DNA from: Christensenella minuta | GTDB lineage: Bacteria; Bacillota; Clostridia; Christensenellales; Christensenellaceae | Length of the DNA stretch: 64,000 nt | Direction: 5' to 3' | Assembly (NCBI RefSeq): GCF_003628755.1 | Contig: NZ_CP029256.1 | Span: 329,585-393,584, forward strand | Part shown: one piece after another, positions 35,784 to 42,622 of the stretch | Layout: the number at the start of each line of letters is the position of its first letter | Position numbering within the stretch: position 1 is the stretch's first letter | Translations under genes and position numbers: made by a program | The notes under the pieces: model-generated | Told to the model about the DNA's origin: nothing | Seen by the model: the letters and a program-made list of their open reading frames with translations, nothing else | The model's database searches: none

Positions 35784-36645
35784 AATGATGTCCTCCTTCA
35801 CAGCGTAGTAATGTGCGTATGGCAGGTGCAATATCTTCCGTGAAAGCAACCGTGCGCCGTATATTTTCCTTTGCACCGTTCGGATAATCCCGATTGAACC
35901 TGACAAGGGTTGCATCCACATTCTGATATGTGATCTGCTCAAAAGGAAAACGGATAATGCCCGGTGTATTATAGCCGACGCCAAGCTCTAACAGCACGAG
36001 TTTTTTATCCAGTACTTTTTTGATGTAATCGCTGTACCTCGTATGGTTTTGGCGCCACACTTCATTCTCTACAAAGTATTCGTCTTTCCGCACATGCACG
36101 GACATATCCCCGCCGCATATCGGACACTTCGGAACAAGGCTAGATGGTATTTTCAGATCAACAGCATTCTCTATCATTTCACGCACAGCGGCTTCATTTC
36201 GGTATAGCTTACTGTGGCATCCTTTGGCGCATTGGAAAAAGCCGTAATCGCCCTGTATGGCGAAAAACCTTTCCATGGAAAACCCCGCTTTTTCAAACTG
36301 TGCGTCCACATTCGTTGTGATAACGAAATAGTCCCTGTCTTGTATCAGTTTAAGCAATTCCTTATATAATGGCAGGGCAGGAACGTCCCATCTGTTAGCG
36401 GCAATATGCCGCGCCCAATACGCCCATAGCTCTTCCTGTGTCTTATATGGGTAGAAGGTTGCCGAATACATATCTTCCACTCCATACTTTTTGATAAAGT
36501 CGGCAAATTGTTTTTCAAACCGCTCACCGGAATAGGATAATCCCGCCGAAGCGGATAGCCCCGCGCCCGCGCCTATCAAAATATATTCCGCATTTTGCAC
36601 CGCCTTATATGCCCGTTCCAGCCTTTTGCCGTAATCATTTTTCAT
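35761..36645 (-). CDS. SirTM-type protein-ADP-ribosylating sirtuin
   Basis: 294 residues from the ATG at 36645 (a TTG two codons upstream is an alternative). NAD loop GAGAGLSASAG (25-35), TTNVD (110-114), and a zinc ribbon C139/C143/C174/C177. The residue that is the catalytic His in deacetylase sirtuins is Gln131 (AIQGDYGFFQC). This His-to-Gln change is known for SirTM enzymes, which transfer ADP-ribose to protein and do not deacylate. In pathogens the partners are a lipoylated GcvH-like carrier and LplA2; neither is present here. The macrodomain gene overlaps its end. The target protein is unknown. Confidence 0.93.
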   Translation of the reverse strand: MKNDYGKRLERAYKAVQNAEYILIGAGAGLSASAGLSYSGERFEKQFADFIKKYGVEDMYSATFYPYKTQEELWAYWARHIAANRWDVPALPLYKELLKLIQDRDYFVITTNVDAQFEKAGFSMERFFAIQGDYGFFQCAKGCHSKLYRNEAAVREMIENAVDLKIPSSLVPKCPICGGDMSVHVRKDEYFVENEVWRQNHTRYSDYIKKVLDKKLVLLELGVGYNTPGIIRFPFEQITYQNVDATLVRFNRDYPNGAKENIRRTVAFTEDIAPAIRTLLRCEGGHHYGTGKTS

Positions 36646-36899
36646 CTGCAAACCCTCTGTATATCACTGCTCCTGCCAAACAAGCCTCTTTGCAGTTCCC
36701 GCAGGGAAGACAATTTCGTTGTTCAATTTGTACGGGATATCCATACGGATACAGCTTGGATTGCGGTTTTCCGAGGCAATCCTTTGCCATTTCTGTTATC
36801 GCCGCATACCCGTTGTGGGTAAGCTGTGCATGGAAATCCTTACCCTTTAAGGTTACAAAGTACAGCTTTTCATAAAATAAAGATCAATGGCTTTTTCAT
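36635..36899 (-). pseudogene. Frameshifted small Cys-rich gene before the sirtuin
   Basis: ATG at 36899 has a GGGAAAGGAATAC ribosome site but stops after MKKPLIFIL. Removing one base in the TTTT run near 36878 (minus strand) opens a continuous frame of 87 residues ending at 36635, inside the sirtuin start. The predicted product has HAQLTHNGYAAITEMAKDC and, near the end, CLPCGNCKEAC, a CxxCxxCxxxC pattern that could hold a 4Fe-4S cluster or zinc. It is either a true frameshift, a sequencing error in a homopolymer, or a recoded gene. Its place in the sirtuin operon makes it a candidate ADP-ribosylation target or redox partner. Family not recognised. Confidence 0.6.
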
Positions 36900-36931
36900 G
36901 TTGTATTCCTTTCCCTGCGGATATATTGTCC

Positions 36932-37567
36932 TTACCCGCCGACAACGGTAAAACGCTCTTTGATATGCTCGCCATTTTCGATTTCGTCCACCATAGCAAT
37001 CGCGTAATCCGCGTAACTGATTTCACTTTGTCCAGCGGAATTGACAAGCAGTTCTTCGCCGCCTGCCCTGTACTTGCCGGTGCGCGCGCCTTCCGCATCA
37101 AAATTCGCGGATGGGCTGATATATGTCCAGTTCACATCATTGCGGGTTTTGAGTTCATTAAACGCCGCGCACATGTTTATTGCAAGGGGTTTGAACGTGT
37201 CCGGGAAGTCCGGTGTGTCCATGACGCGGGTAGTGTGCTGTGGGTCAACATACAGGCCGCCCGCGCCGCCAACGACGAGCAGGCGGTTGGGTTTGCCGCT
37301 CAAAACATCCGCAAGGTGCATGAGCGATGTTTTATGCTGCGGTAAATCTTTTTCCGCCCATACGCCGAAAGCGTCAACAATCGCGTCATAGTCCTTCAGA
37401 TCGTCGTAGGTAAGGGCCAAAATATCTTTTGTCATTTTTTGAGCCTGCGCGGGTACATCCTTTGAAGCATCCCGCACGATTCCCGTTACCTTGTGGCCCC
37501 GCGCAAGGGCTTCCTTTGTTATAACACTACCCGATTTTCCGCTTGCTCCGATTACTGCAATTTTCAT
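36932..37567 (-). CDS. NAD(P)H-binding oxidoreductase (SDR-like, NmrA/YwnB type)
   Basis: 211 residues. MKIAVIGASGKSGSVITKEALARGHKVTGIVRD is an atypical-SDR nucleotide loop GASGKSG; LLVVGGAGGLYVDP and the C-terminal SYADYAIAMVDEIE match the YwnB/azoreductase-like group. It lacks the YxxxK pair of classical SDRs. Divergent from an HxlR regulator; such pairs respond to quinones, diamide or aldehydes. First gene of the minus-strand set leading to the sirtuin and macrodomain, with only 33 bp before the Cys-rich small gene. Confidence 0.9.
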   Translation of the reverse strand: MKIAVIGASGKSGSVITKEALARGHKVTGIVRDASKDVPAQAQKMTKDILALTYDDLKDYDAIVDAFGVWAEKDLPQHKTSLMHLADVLSGKPNRLLVVGGAGGLYVDPQHTTRVMDTPDFPDTFKPLAINMCAAFNELKTRNDVNWTYISPSANFDAEGARTGKYRAGGEELLVNSAGQSEISYADYAIAMVDEIENGEHIKERFTVVGG

Positions 37568-37644
37568 TTTCGAATCCTCCTTAAATTTTCGGCTTGCTTT
37601 TTCCTGTCGATAACATTAGAATACGGATATAAGGCAATATTGTA

Positions 37645-37675
37645 AAGTAAGCACTTTAAAGTACCGTAGTTACTT
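37645..37675. promoter_or_regulatory. HxlR-type operator region
   Basis: Two overlapping-style dyads, AAGTAAGCACTT (37645-37656) and AAGTA-N7-TACTT (37659-37675), in the divergent gap. The TACT...AGTA form resembles YodB/HxlR operators. Placement suggests simultaneous control of the regulator and the oxidoreductase-sirtuin operon. Confidence 0.55.
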
Positions 37676-37720
37676 TATGGTGACTATTGCGCAACAAAGC
37701 AATTTGGAAGGTGTGATGAT

Positions 37721-38044
37721 ATGAAAAAAGATTTGCCTGCTTGCCCTGTGGAAACCACTCTTTTATTTTTGGGGGAAAAATGGCGCGTACTTATACTGCG
37801 GGATTTGATGGAAGGTACAAAACGTTTCGGGGAGTTGCGAAAGTCTGTAAGCGGCATTTCCCAAAAAGTATTGACTTCTAATCTACGAGCCATGGAAGAA
37901 GGCGGCATTGTGAAACGCAAAGTCTATGCGGAAGTACCGCCGCGCGTGGAATATTCGCTAACGGAAACGGGAAAAAGCCTGCAACCAGTTTTGGATTCTA
38001 TGACAGACTGGGGTATGATGTATAAGGCGGAGAATGGAGTGTAA
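37721..38044 (+). CDS. HxlR-family transcriptional regulator
   Basis: 107 residues, a single winged helix-turn-helix. CPVETTLLFLGEKWRVLILRDLMEGTKRFGELRKSVSGISQKVLTSNLRAMEEGGIVKRKVYAEVPPRVEYSLTETG is the complete HxlR signature. Cys8 in the N-terminal CPVE is the position used by YodB-type members to sense electrophiles or disulfide stress. Likely represses the divergent oxidoreductase gene and possibly the sirtuin pair. A terminator follows at 38185. Confidence 0.95.
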   Translation: MKKDLPACPVETTLLFLGEKWRVLILRDLMEGTKRFGELRKSVSGISQKVLTSNLRAMEEGGIVKRKVYAEVPPRVEYSLTETGKSLQPVLDSMTDWGMMYKAENGV

Positions 38045-38184
38045 ATACAAAAAAGCGATTGGGTTATTCTTCAATCATTCCGTTTGATTTCTGTAAATAC
38101 TGCTTATCTGCTGCAAGAAAAATCTATTATGTATTCCCTGGTTTTGCAGAATATACACTTGCATCGTGCTATATACTATGATTT

Positions 38185-38217
38185 GGGAGAGTCCTTAAAG
38201 GGCGCTCCCGTTTTTTT
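38185..38217 (+). terminator. Terminator between the HxlR and ku genes
   Basis: GGGAG and CTCCC outer arms with inner CCTT/AAGG pairing, then seven T. The remaining gap to ku (38218-38296) is AT-rich and must hold the ku promoter; I cannot choose hexamers with confidence. Confidence 0.8.
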
Positions 38218-38296
38218 CCCGCTCCGCAAAAAAAACTTTATAAAAGCCGAAACGGGTTATATATGTATGTATCATGAAAGCAAAGGAACTGATCGT

Positions 38297-39085
38297 ATGG
38301 CAAAAACGCAACGCAGCGCTATCTCATTTGGGCTGGTGCATATCCCTGCGGAACTATATACTGTTGTGCAGGATAACGATATCCATTTCAATCAATTGGC
38401 AAAGGATAATCATGAAAGGGTCCGGTATAAAAAAACGTGCCCTTCCTGCAAACGGGAACTGACCAGCAACGACATCGTGAAGGGGTTCGAGTATGAAAAG
38501 GGCAAATATGTTGTCATAACAGATGACGATTTTGAGAAAATCAAGACGGAAAAGGACCGGTCGATCCAAATTATGTTTTTTACCGATTTTGGAAAAATTG
38601 ATCCGATTTATTATAACAGGTCCTATTATGTCCTGCCGGAAAAAGGTGGGGAAAAAGCATTTGAACTCCTTCGCGAGGCGATGTACGAAGAAAAGAAAGC
38701 GGCCGTGGGGAAGACTGTGCTGGGGAACAGCGAAACGCTGCTGGTGCTGCTTCCGCAAAAAACGGGGATCCTCATGGAAACCTTATTTTATGCCGATGAG
38801 GTGAAGGATATCCCCAGAGAATTACCTAAAACGAAGGTGGGCAAGGCGGAGCTTGACATGGCAAAGCAGCTGATTGAAACCATGAATGGGGAATTCAGGC
38901 CGGAGCAGTATCAGGACGGGTATCAGCAGAAGTTGAGAGAACTGATTGAGAAGAAGATCGAAGGACAGGAGATTGTAGCGCCGGGAGAGGAGAAGGAAAG
39001 CAATATCATCGATCTTATGGATGCGCTCAAGGCCAGCCTTGGAAAAGACGGACAAAAAAACGCGAAAAGGGCGACGGGAAAATAA
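38297..39085 (+). CDS. ku: Non-homologous end-joining protein Ku
   Basis: 262 residues from the ATG at 38297 (AAAGGAAC site; about 70 further upstream codons lack a ribosome site and cross a terminator). MAKTQRSAISFGLVHIPAELY is the typical Ku start; KKTCPSCKRELTSNDIVKGFEYEKGKYVVI and the dimerisation core follow. The basic tail after GEEKES (SLGKDGQKNAKRATGK) is usual for bacterial Ku. The homodimer threads onto DNA ends and recruits the ligase complex. Stop and ligase start share one base. Confidence 0.97.
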   Translation: MAKTQRSAISFGLVHIPAELYTVVQDNDIHFNQLAKDNHERVRYKKTCPSCKRELTSNDIVKGFEYEKGKYVVITDDDFEKIKTEKDRSIQIMFFTDFGKIDPIYYNRSYYVLPEKGGEKAFELLREAMYEEKKAAVGKTVLGNSETLLVLLPQKTGILMETLFYADEVKDIPRELPKTKVGKAELDMAKQLIETMNGEFRPEQYQDGYQQKLRELIEKKIEGQEIVAPGEEKESNIIDLMDALKASLGKDGQKNAKRATGK

Positions 39086-40047
39086 TGGACGTATTTGAAG
39101 GCAAAGCACTGAGGCCCATGCTTATTGGAAAAGAAGGCAGGCCGTTTGACAGCGGCGATTACTTGTACGAGCTTAAATTCGACGGGGAGCGGTGCCTTGC
39201 TTATTTAGACGGCAGCGGCACCACACTTGTCAACAGGCAGGGAGGAAAGGTGCTGCAGAAAGTACCTGAGCTCGCTTCGCTCCACAGGCAGGCCAGCCAA
39301 AAGTGTATCCTGGACGGAGAACTGGTTGTGGCGGAGAGCGGGATATCCGGTTTCGAGCAGATGAAACAGCGCTGGCTGACATCCAACAAGGCGAAGATAG
39401 AAATATTGTCAAAGAAAGTTCCCGTTACTTTCATCGCCTTTGATATTCTTTACTTGCAAAACGATATGTTGATGGACCGGGAGCTGCTGGAAAGGAAAAT
39501 ATTGCTTGAAAAAGCGCTTGTGGAAAACGAACGCCTGTCGGTCTCGAAATATATTGAAAAGCGCGGAACCGAATTTTTTGAATTAGCCAGCCGGAAAGGG
39601 CTGGAAGGGATTGTCGGCAAAAAAATGGACAGCAAGTATTATCCCGGCAGGCGAACGGCGAACTGGATCAAAATAAAAAACATACAGGATGATGATTTTG
39701 TCGTATGCGGCTACTTAAAAAAGCTGAATCACATTATAAGCCTTGTGTTGGGGCAGTATGGTCCAACAGGCAGGCTTTTATATATGGGACGCGCAACGCT
39801 CCGCGAATCGCAGGAAGATTTCTCGGTGATAGAAGGACAAAAGAGAACAGAACGGCAGCCCTTTGAAGAAAAATTACCGGACGGGATGCGAAATATAGTC
39901 TGGATCGAACCGAGACTGGTATGCAGGGTGGAGTTTCTGAACCGTACGCCGGGCGGCGGCATAAGGCAGCCTGTATATAAGGGACTTAGGCTGGATAAAA
40001 AACCGAGAGAAGCGGTTTTGCCAGCACCGCGGAGTTCGCGTGGATAA
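39085..40047 (+). CDS. ATP-dependent DNA ligase domain protein (LigD ligase part)
   Basis: 320 residues. YELKFDGER places the adenylated Lys at residue 31; VNRQGGKV, LDGELVV, FIAFDILYL, GLEGIVGKK and NWIKIKN are ligase motifs Ia to V, and an OB domain with FLNRTPGGGIRQPVYKGLR ends it. It corresponds to the ligase module of LigD as a stand-alone protein. It would seal nicks after end processing by the phosphoesterase-polymerase protein encoded 20 bp downstream. Confidence 0.95.
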   Translation: MDVFEGKALRPMLIGKEGRPFDSGDYLYELKFDGERCLAYLDGSGTTLVNRQGGKVLQKVPELASLHRQASQKCILDGELVVAESGISGFEQMKQRWLTSNKAKIEILSKKVPVTFIAFDILYLQNDMLMDRELLERKILLEKALVENERLSVSKYIEKRGTEFFELASRKGLEGIVGKKMDSKYYPGRRTANWIKIKNIQDDDFVVCGYLKKLNHIISLVLGQYGPTGRLLYMGRATLRESQEDFSVIEGQKRTERQPFEEKLPDGMRNIVWIEPRLVCRVEFLNRTPGGGIRQPVYKGLRLDKKPREAVLPAPRSSRG

Positions 40048-40067
40048 AAATAAGGAGAAACGGCCTT

Positions 40068-41543
40068 ATGGATAAAGCGTTGGAAGAATATAACCGGAAA
40101 CGGCGATTTGGCCGAACGGGCGAACCGGAAGGGAAGACTGCGCCGAAACGGCCAAAACAGCTCCGGTTTGTAGTGCAGCATCATATCGCAAGCAGGGATC
40201 ATTACGATTTTCGTTTGGAATGGGACGGTACGCTCAAAAGCTGGGCCGTGCCCAAAGGACCGTCGTATAACAGCCATGATAAGCGGCTGGCTGTACAGGT
40301 GGAGGATCATCCTCTGGAATACCGCAATTTTGAGGGAACGATCCCCCAGGGCCAATATGGAGGCGGGACCGTGATGATTTGGGATGAAGGTATTTGGCAG
40401 CCCTTGATGGATCCGGCAGAGGCCTTTGCCGCCGGCTCTCTTAAATTTACGCTGGAAGGGAGCAGATTGAAAGGAAAATGGGCGCTTGTCAGGATGAAGC
40501 CGAAGCCCGGCGGGAATGGCCGGAACTGGCTGCTGATTAAAGAAAAGGACCGGTTTGAAAACGTTTATGATGCCGGCCAATTCCTGACCAGCATCAGGAC
40601 AGGGCGGACGATGCCGGAGATAGGAGCGGCCAGCAAAATGAAAGAACAATACGGGAGCATCCCGGAAATCGAGAAAGAAGCGGTGGGTAAAAAAGAAATA
40701 ACGGAGGATGTGAGGATAACGCATCCTGAAAAAGTTCTTTATCAGGAGGACGGTATTACAAAAGGAGACATCGTGCAACATTATTCCAGAGCGGCGGACC
40801 GCATGCTTCCCTATGTGAAGAACAGGATATTAAGCACGGTGCGCTGCCCCGGAGGGATTGCAAAAGCCTGCTTTTTTAAAAAGCATCCCGCAAATGAACG
40901 GGGGATTTTCACGGTTTCCCTGACCGGGAACGGCGGCGAACCGGAAGAATATTATTATGTAACGGATCGAAAGGGATTGCTGTCAGAGGTGCAAATGAAT
41001 ACGCTCGAGTTCCATACCTGGGGAAGCCGCGTCGAAACGCTGGAGAAGCCTGACGTTATGGTGTTTGACCTGGATCCGGACGAAGGGCTGGATTTGGAAA
41101 AAACCAGAACGGGAGTCCGGGATCTAAAGAGTTTGCTGGACCAGCTTGGACTGAAAGCCTATCTTAAAACAAGCGGCGGGAAAGGATACCACATCGTCAT
41201 ACCTTTCAGGCCTGCGGCCGACTGGACCGCCTTCCATGAATTTGCCCGCAGAACGGCGAAGACAATGGAAGCAATGAGGCCCGGTCGTTATACGAGCAAT
41301 GTCAGGAAAGAACAGCGGAAGGGCCGTATCTTTATCGATTGGATTCGCAACGGAAGGGGAGCCACGAGCGTTGCTCCCTATTCGGTGCGGGCCAGGAAGG
41401 GCGCTCCCGTTTCCACGCCGATTTTTTGGGAAGAGCTTGACGCGGTCGCTCCGAACGGCATTACAATAGAGGGCGCGGCAGAAAGACTGGAACGCGAAGA
41501 CCCGTGGGAGGGTTTTTTTGAAAATGACCAGCAGCTGAAATGA
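40068..41543 (+). CDS. ligD: LigD-type 3'-phosphoesterase plus polymerase protein
   Basis: 491 residues. Phosphoesterase domain first (about 30-175): FVVQHHIASRDHYDFRLEWDG, KGPSYNSHDKRLAVQVEDHP, GQYGGGTVMIWDEG. Then the archaeo-eukaryotic primase-type polymerase (about 215-480): THPEKVLYQEDGITKGDIVQHY, VMVFDLDPDEGLD with the metal-binding DxD, KTSGGKGYHIVIP, IFIDWIRNGRGATSVAPYS. It trims 3' ends and fills gaps, often with ribonucleotides, during Ku-dependent joining. Together with the separate ligase it equals a three-domain LigD split in two. Confidence 0.95.
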   Translation: MDKALEEYNRKRRFGRTGEPEGKTAPKRPKQLRFVVQHHIASRDHYDFRLEWDGTLKSWAVPKGPSYNSHDKRLAVQVEDHPLEYRNFEGTIPQGQYGGGTVMIWDEGIWQPLMDPAEAFAAGSLKFTLEGSRLKGKWALVRMKPKPGGNGRNWLLIKEKDRFENVYDAGQFLTSIRTGRTMPEIGAASKMKEQYGSIPEIEKEAVGKKEITEDVRITHPEKVLYQEDGITKGDIVQHYSRAADRMLPYVKNRILSTVRCPGGIAKACFFKKHPANERGIFTVSLTGNGGEPEEYYYVTDRKGLLSEVQMNTLEFHTWGSRVETLEKPDVMVFDLDPDEGLDLEKTRTGVRDLKSLLDQLGLKAYLKTSGGKGYHIVIPFRPAADWTAFHEFARRTAKTMEAMRPGRYTSNVRKEQRKGRIFIDWIRNGRGATSVAPYSVRARKGAPVSTPIFWEELDAVAPNGITIEGAAERLEREDPWEGFFENDQQLK

Positions 41544-41567
41544 TGGGGATCGCGCCGGGGAAGAATA

Positions 41568-41621
41568 CCATATTAATTTAGAAGCAGCCGCCTTAAGGCG
41601 GCTGCTTCTAAATTAATATGG
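41568..41621. repeat. 54-bp perfect palindrome
   Basis: Two 25-bp arms (41568-41592 and 41597-41621) are exact reverse complements, and the TTAA between them is itself palindromic. The outer part is AT-rich (CCATATTAATTTAG) and the inner part GC-rich (AAGCAGCCGCC). The right arm encodes the last codons and stop of the 44-residue membrane peptide gene. There is no T run on either side, so it is not a standard terminator, although it would halt or stabilise transcripts. Confidence 0.9.
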
Positions 41622-41742
41622 CAATAAACCACCACAGCATGAGGGCAATGCCGATCAGGAATAGCCACCACAGCACCTTTAGCTTGACGATAAGCCATAT
41701 AAAGGCAATAATCAAAATGAGCGGTATGATAATCAAAAGCAT
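41608..41742 (-). CDS. 44-residue hydrophobic membrane peptide
   Basis: ATG at 41742 with GGGAGGTG 6 bp upstream, a near-ideal ribosome site. The product MLLIIIPLILIIAFIWLIVK continues into LKVLWWLFLIGIALMLWWF, i.e. two short membrane segments separated by KLK, almost without polar residues. An overlapping frame of 80 residues is a shadow without a ribosome site. Could be a small membrane modulator or a type I toxin-like peptide; no antisense RNA promoter was identified. Function unknown. Confidence 0.65.
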   Translation of the reverse strand: MLLIIIPLILIIAFIWLIVKLKVLWWLFLIGIALMLWWFIAILI

Positions 41743-41759
41743 AAATGCCACCTCCCTGT

Positions 41760-42252
41760 TGTTTTGGTATGGAATACATAACCATATATGATCCCGGGAA
41801 ACAGAAATCCTGCATAGGCGCGGCGCTGCGGAAAGGGAGGACGGCCCCGGGCCGGTTTGCTATACGGAACTGAGGCAGTCAATATGAATTATGGCGGATA
41901 TGCATCCGGCAGCCTTGATGTGTGGAAAGGCCTTTTACACCGTTTCTACACATAGTTCAACGTCTTTGCAGGATTGCCTCAATTTGCGTAAACTGACCGG
42001 TTGGGTTACAATGTACCTATAGTAAGGCAGGAAAGATGACGGCCGCGCATACGGAAGTGGCCCGGGGTCTTATGCTTGGCTGGTGAAGGCTCCATGAAAT
42101 GTTTCGCCCGGGAACGGTGAAAACGGGTGGGCCGGAAGCTGTAGGCGCGCGGGAGTTGTATCTGCGCGCAAGCGGGAAGACTTTATATAAGTGGGGTTGA
42201 AAAAAGAGGCGGCTTTTGACCCGTTCCTGAAAGGATAACTGAGGAGCATGCG
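41760..42252. other. 490-bp gap with a structured leader before the Hpt gene
   Basis: No gene visible. A possible promoter is CTGACC (41993), 19 bp, TATAGT (42018), which would give a leader of about 220 nt. The leader contains GCGCGC-N13-GCGCGC (about 42146-42170) and CGCCCG paired with CGGGTG around GGTGAAAA. This looks like a folded RNA. It does not match the c-di-GMP (GEMM) or cobalamin consensus well enough to name. Confidence 0.4.
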
Positions 42253-42606
42253 ATGACGATAGAAGAATGCTATACCAAATTGGAGTCGGACTACAGGGAA
42301 ATAGTCCGCCGCCTTGGAAAGGAAGAACGTGTGAAAAAATTTTTATCCCTTTTTCCTGAGGATGAGAGCTATCCCGCCCTTTGTGCCGCATTGGAAGAAG
42401 GACGGGGAGAAGAGGCGTTCCGGGCGGCCCATTCGCTGAAAGGAATTTGCATGAATCTGGGGATCGAAAGATTATACCGGATGGCGGACGTTCTTACGGA
42501 GGAGCTGCGGGACAGGAAGATTACAAAAAAGGCCGAGACGCTTTTTGAACAGGTGCGGAAGGAATATGTGCGAACGGTGGCATATATCCGGAATTTAACA
42601 ATATAG
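42253..42606 (+). CDS. Histidine phosphotransfer (Hpt) domain protein
   Basis: 117 residues, all helical. AAHSLKGICMNLG places the phospho-accepting His at residue 60, the Hpt signature. It would pass phosphate between the hybrid kinase encoded two genes downstream and a response regulator such as the next gene. GAGGAGC-type site before the ATG; 16 bp to the next gene. The three form one signalling operon. Confidence 0.9.
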   Translation: MTIEECYTKLESDYREIVRRLGKEERVKKFLSLFPEDESYPALCAALEEGRGEEAFRAAHSLKGICMNLGIERLYRMADVLTEELRDRKITKKAETLFEQVRKEYVRTVAYIRNLTI

Positions 42607-42622
42607 AAAGAACTCATGTGGA

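Noticed and set aside
36878-36890. Programmed +1 frameshift to explain the Cys-rich small gene
   Set aside because: The site TTA TGA does not allow good re-pairing of the P-site tRNA after a +1 shift and has no prfB-type Shine-Dalgarno spacing; mutation or read error in the T run is simpler.
42100-42175. Partial resemblance to a cobalamin riboswitch core (GGGAAC-GGTGAAAA then CTGTA)
   Set aside because: The strand needed to close the GGTGAAAA stem is missing and there is no B12 box, and the downstream genes have no link to cobalamin.
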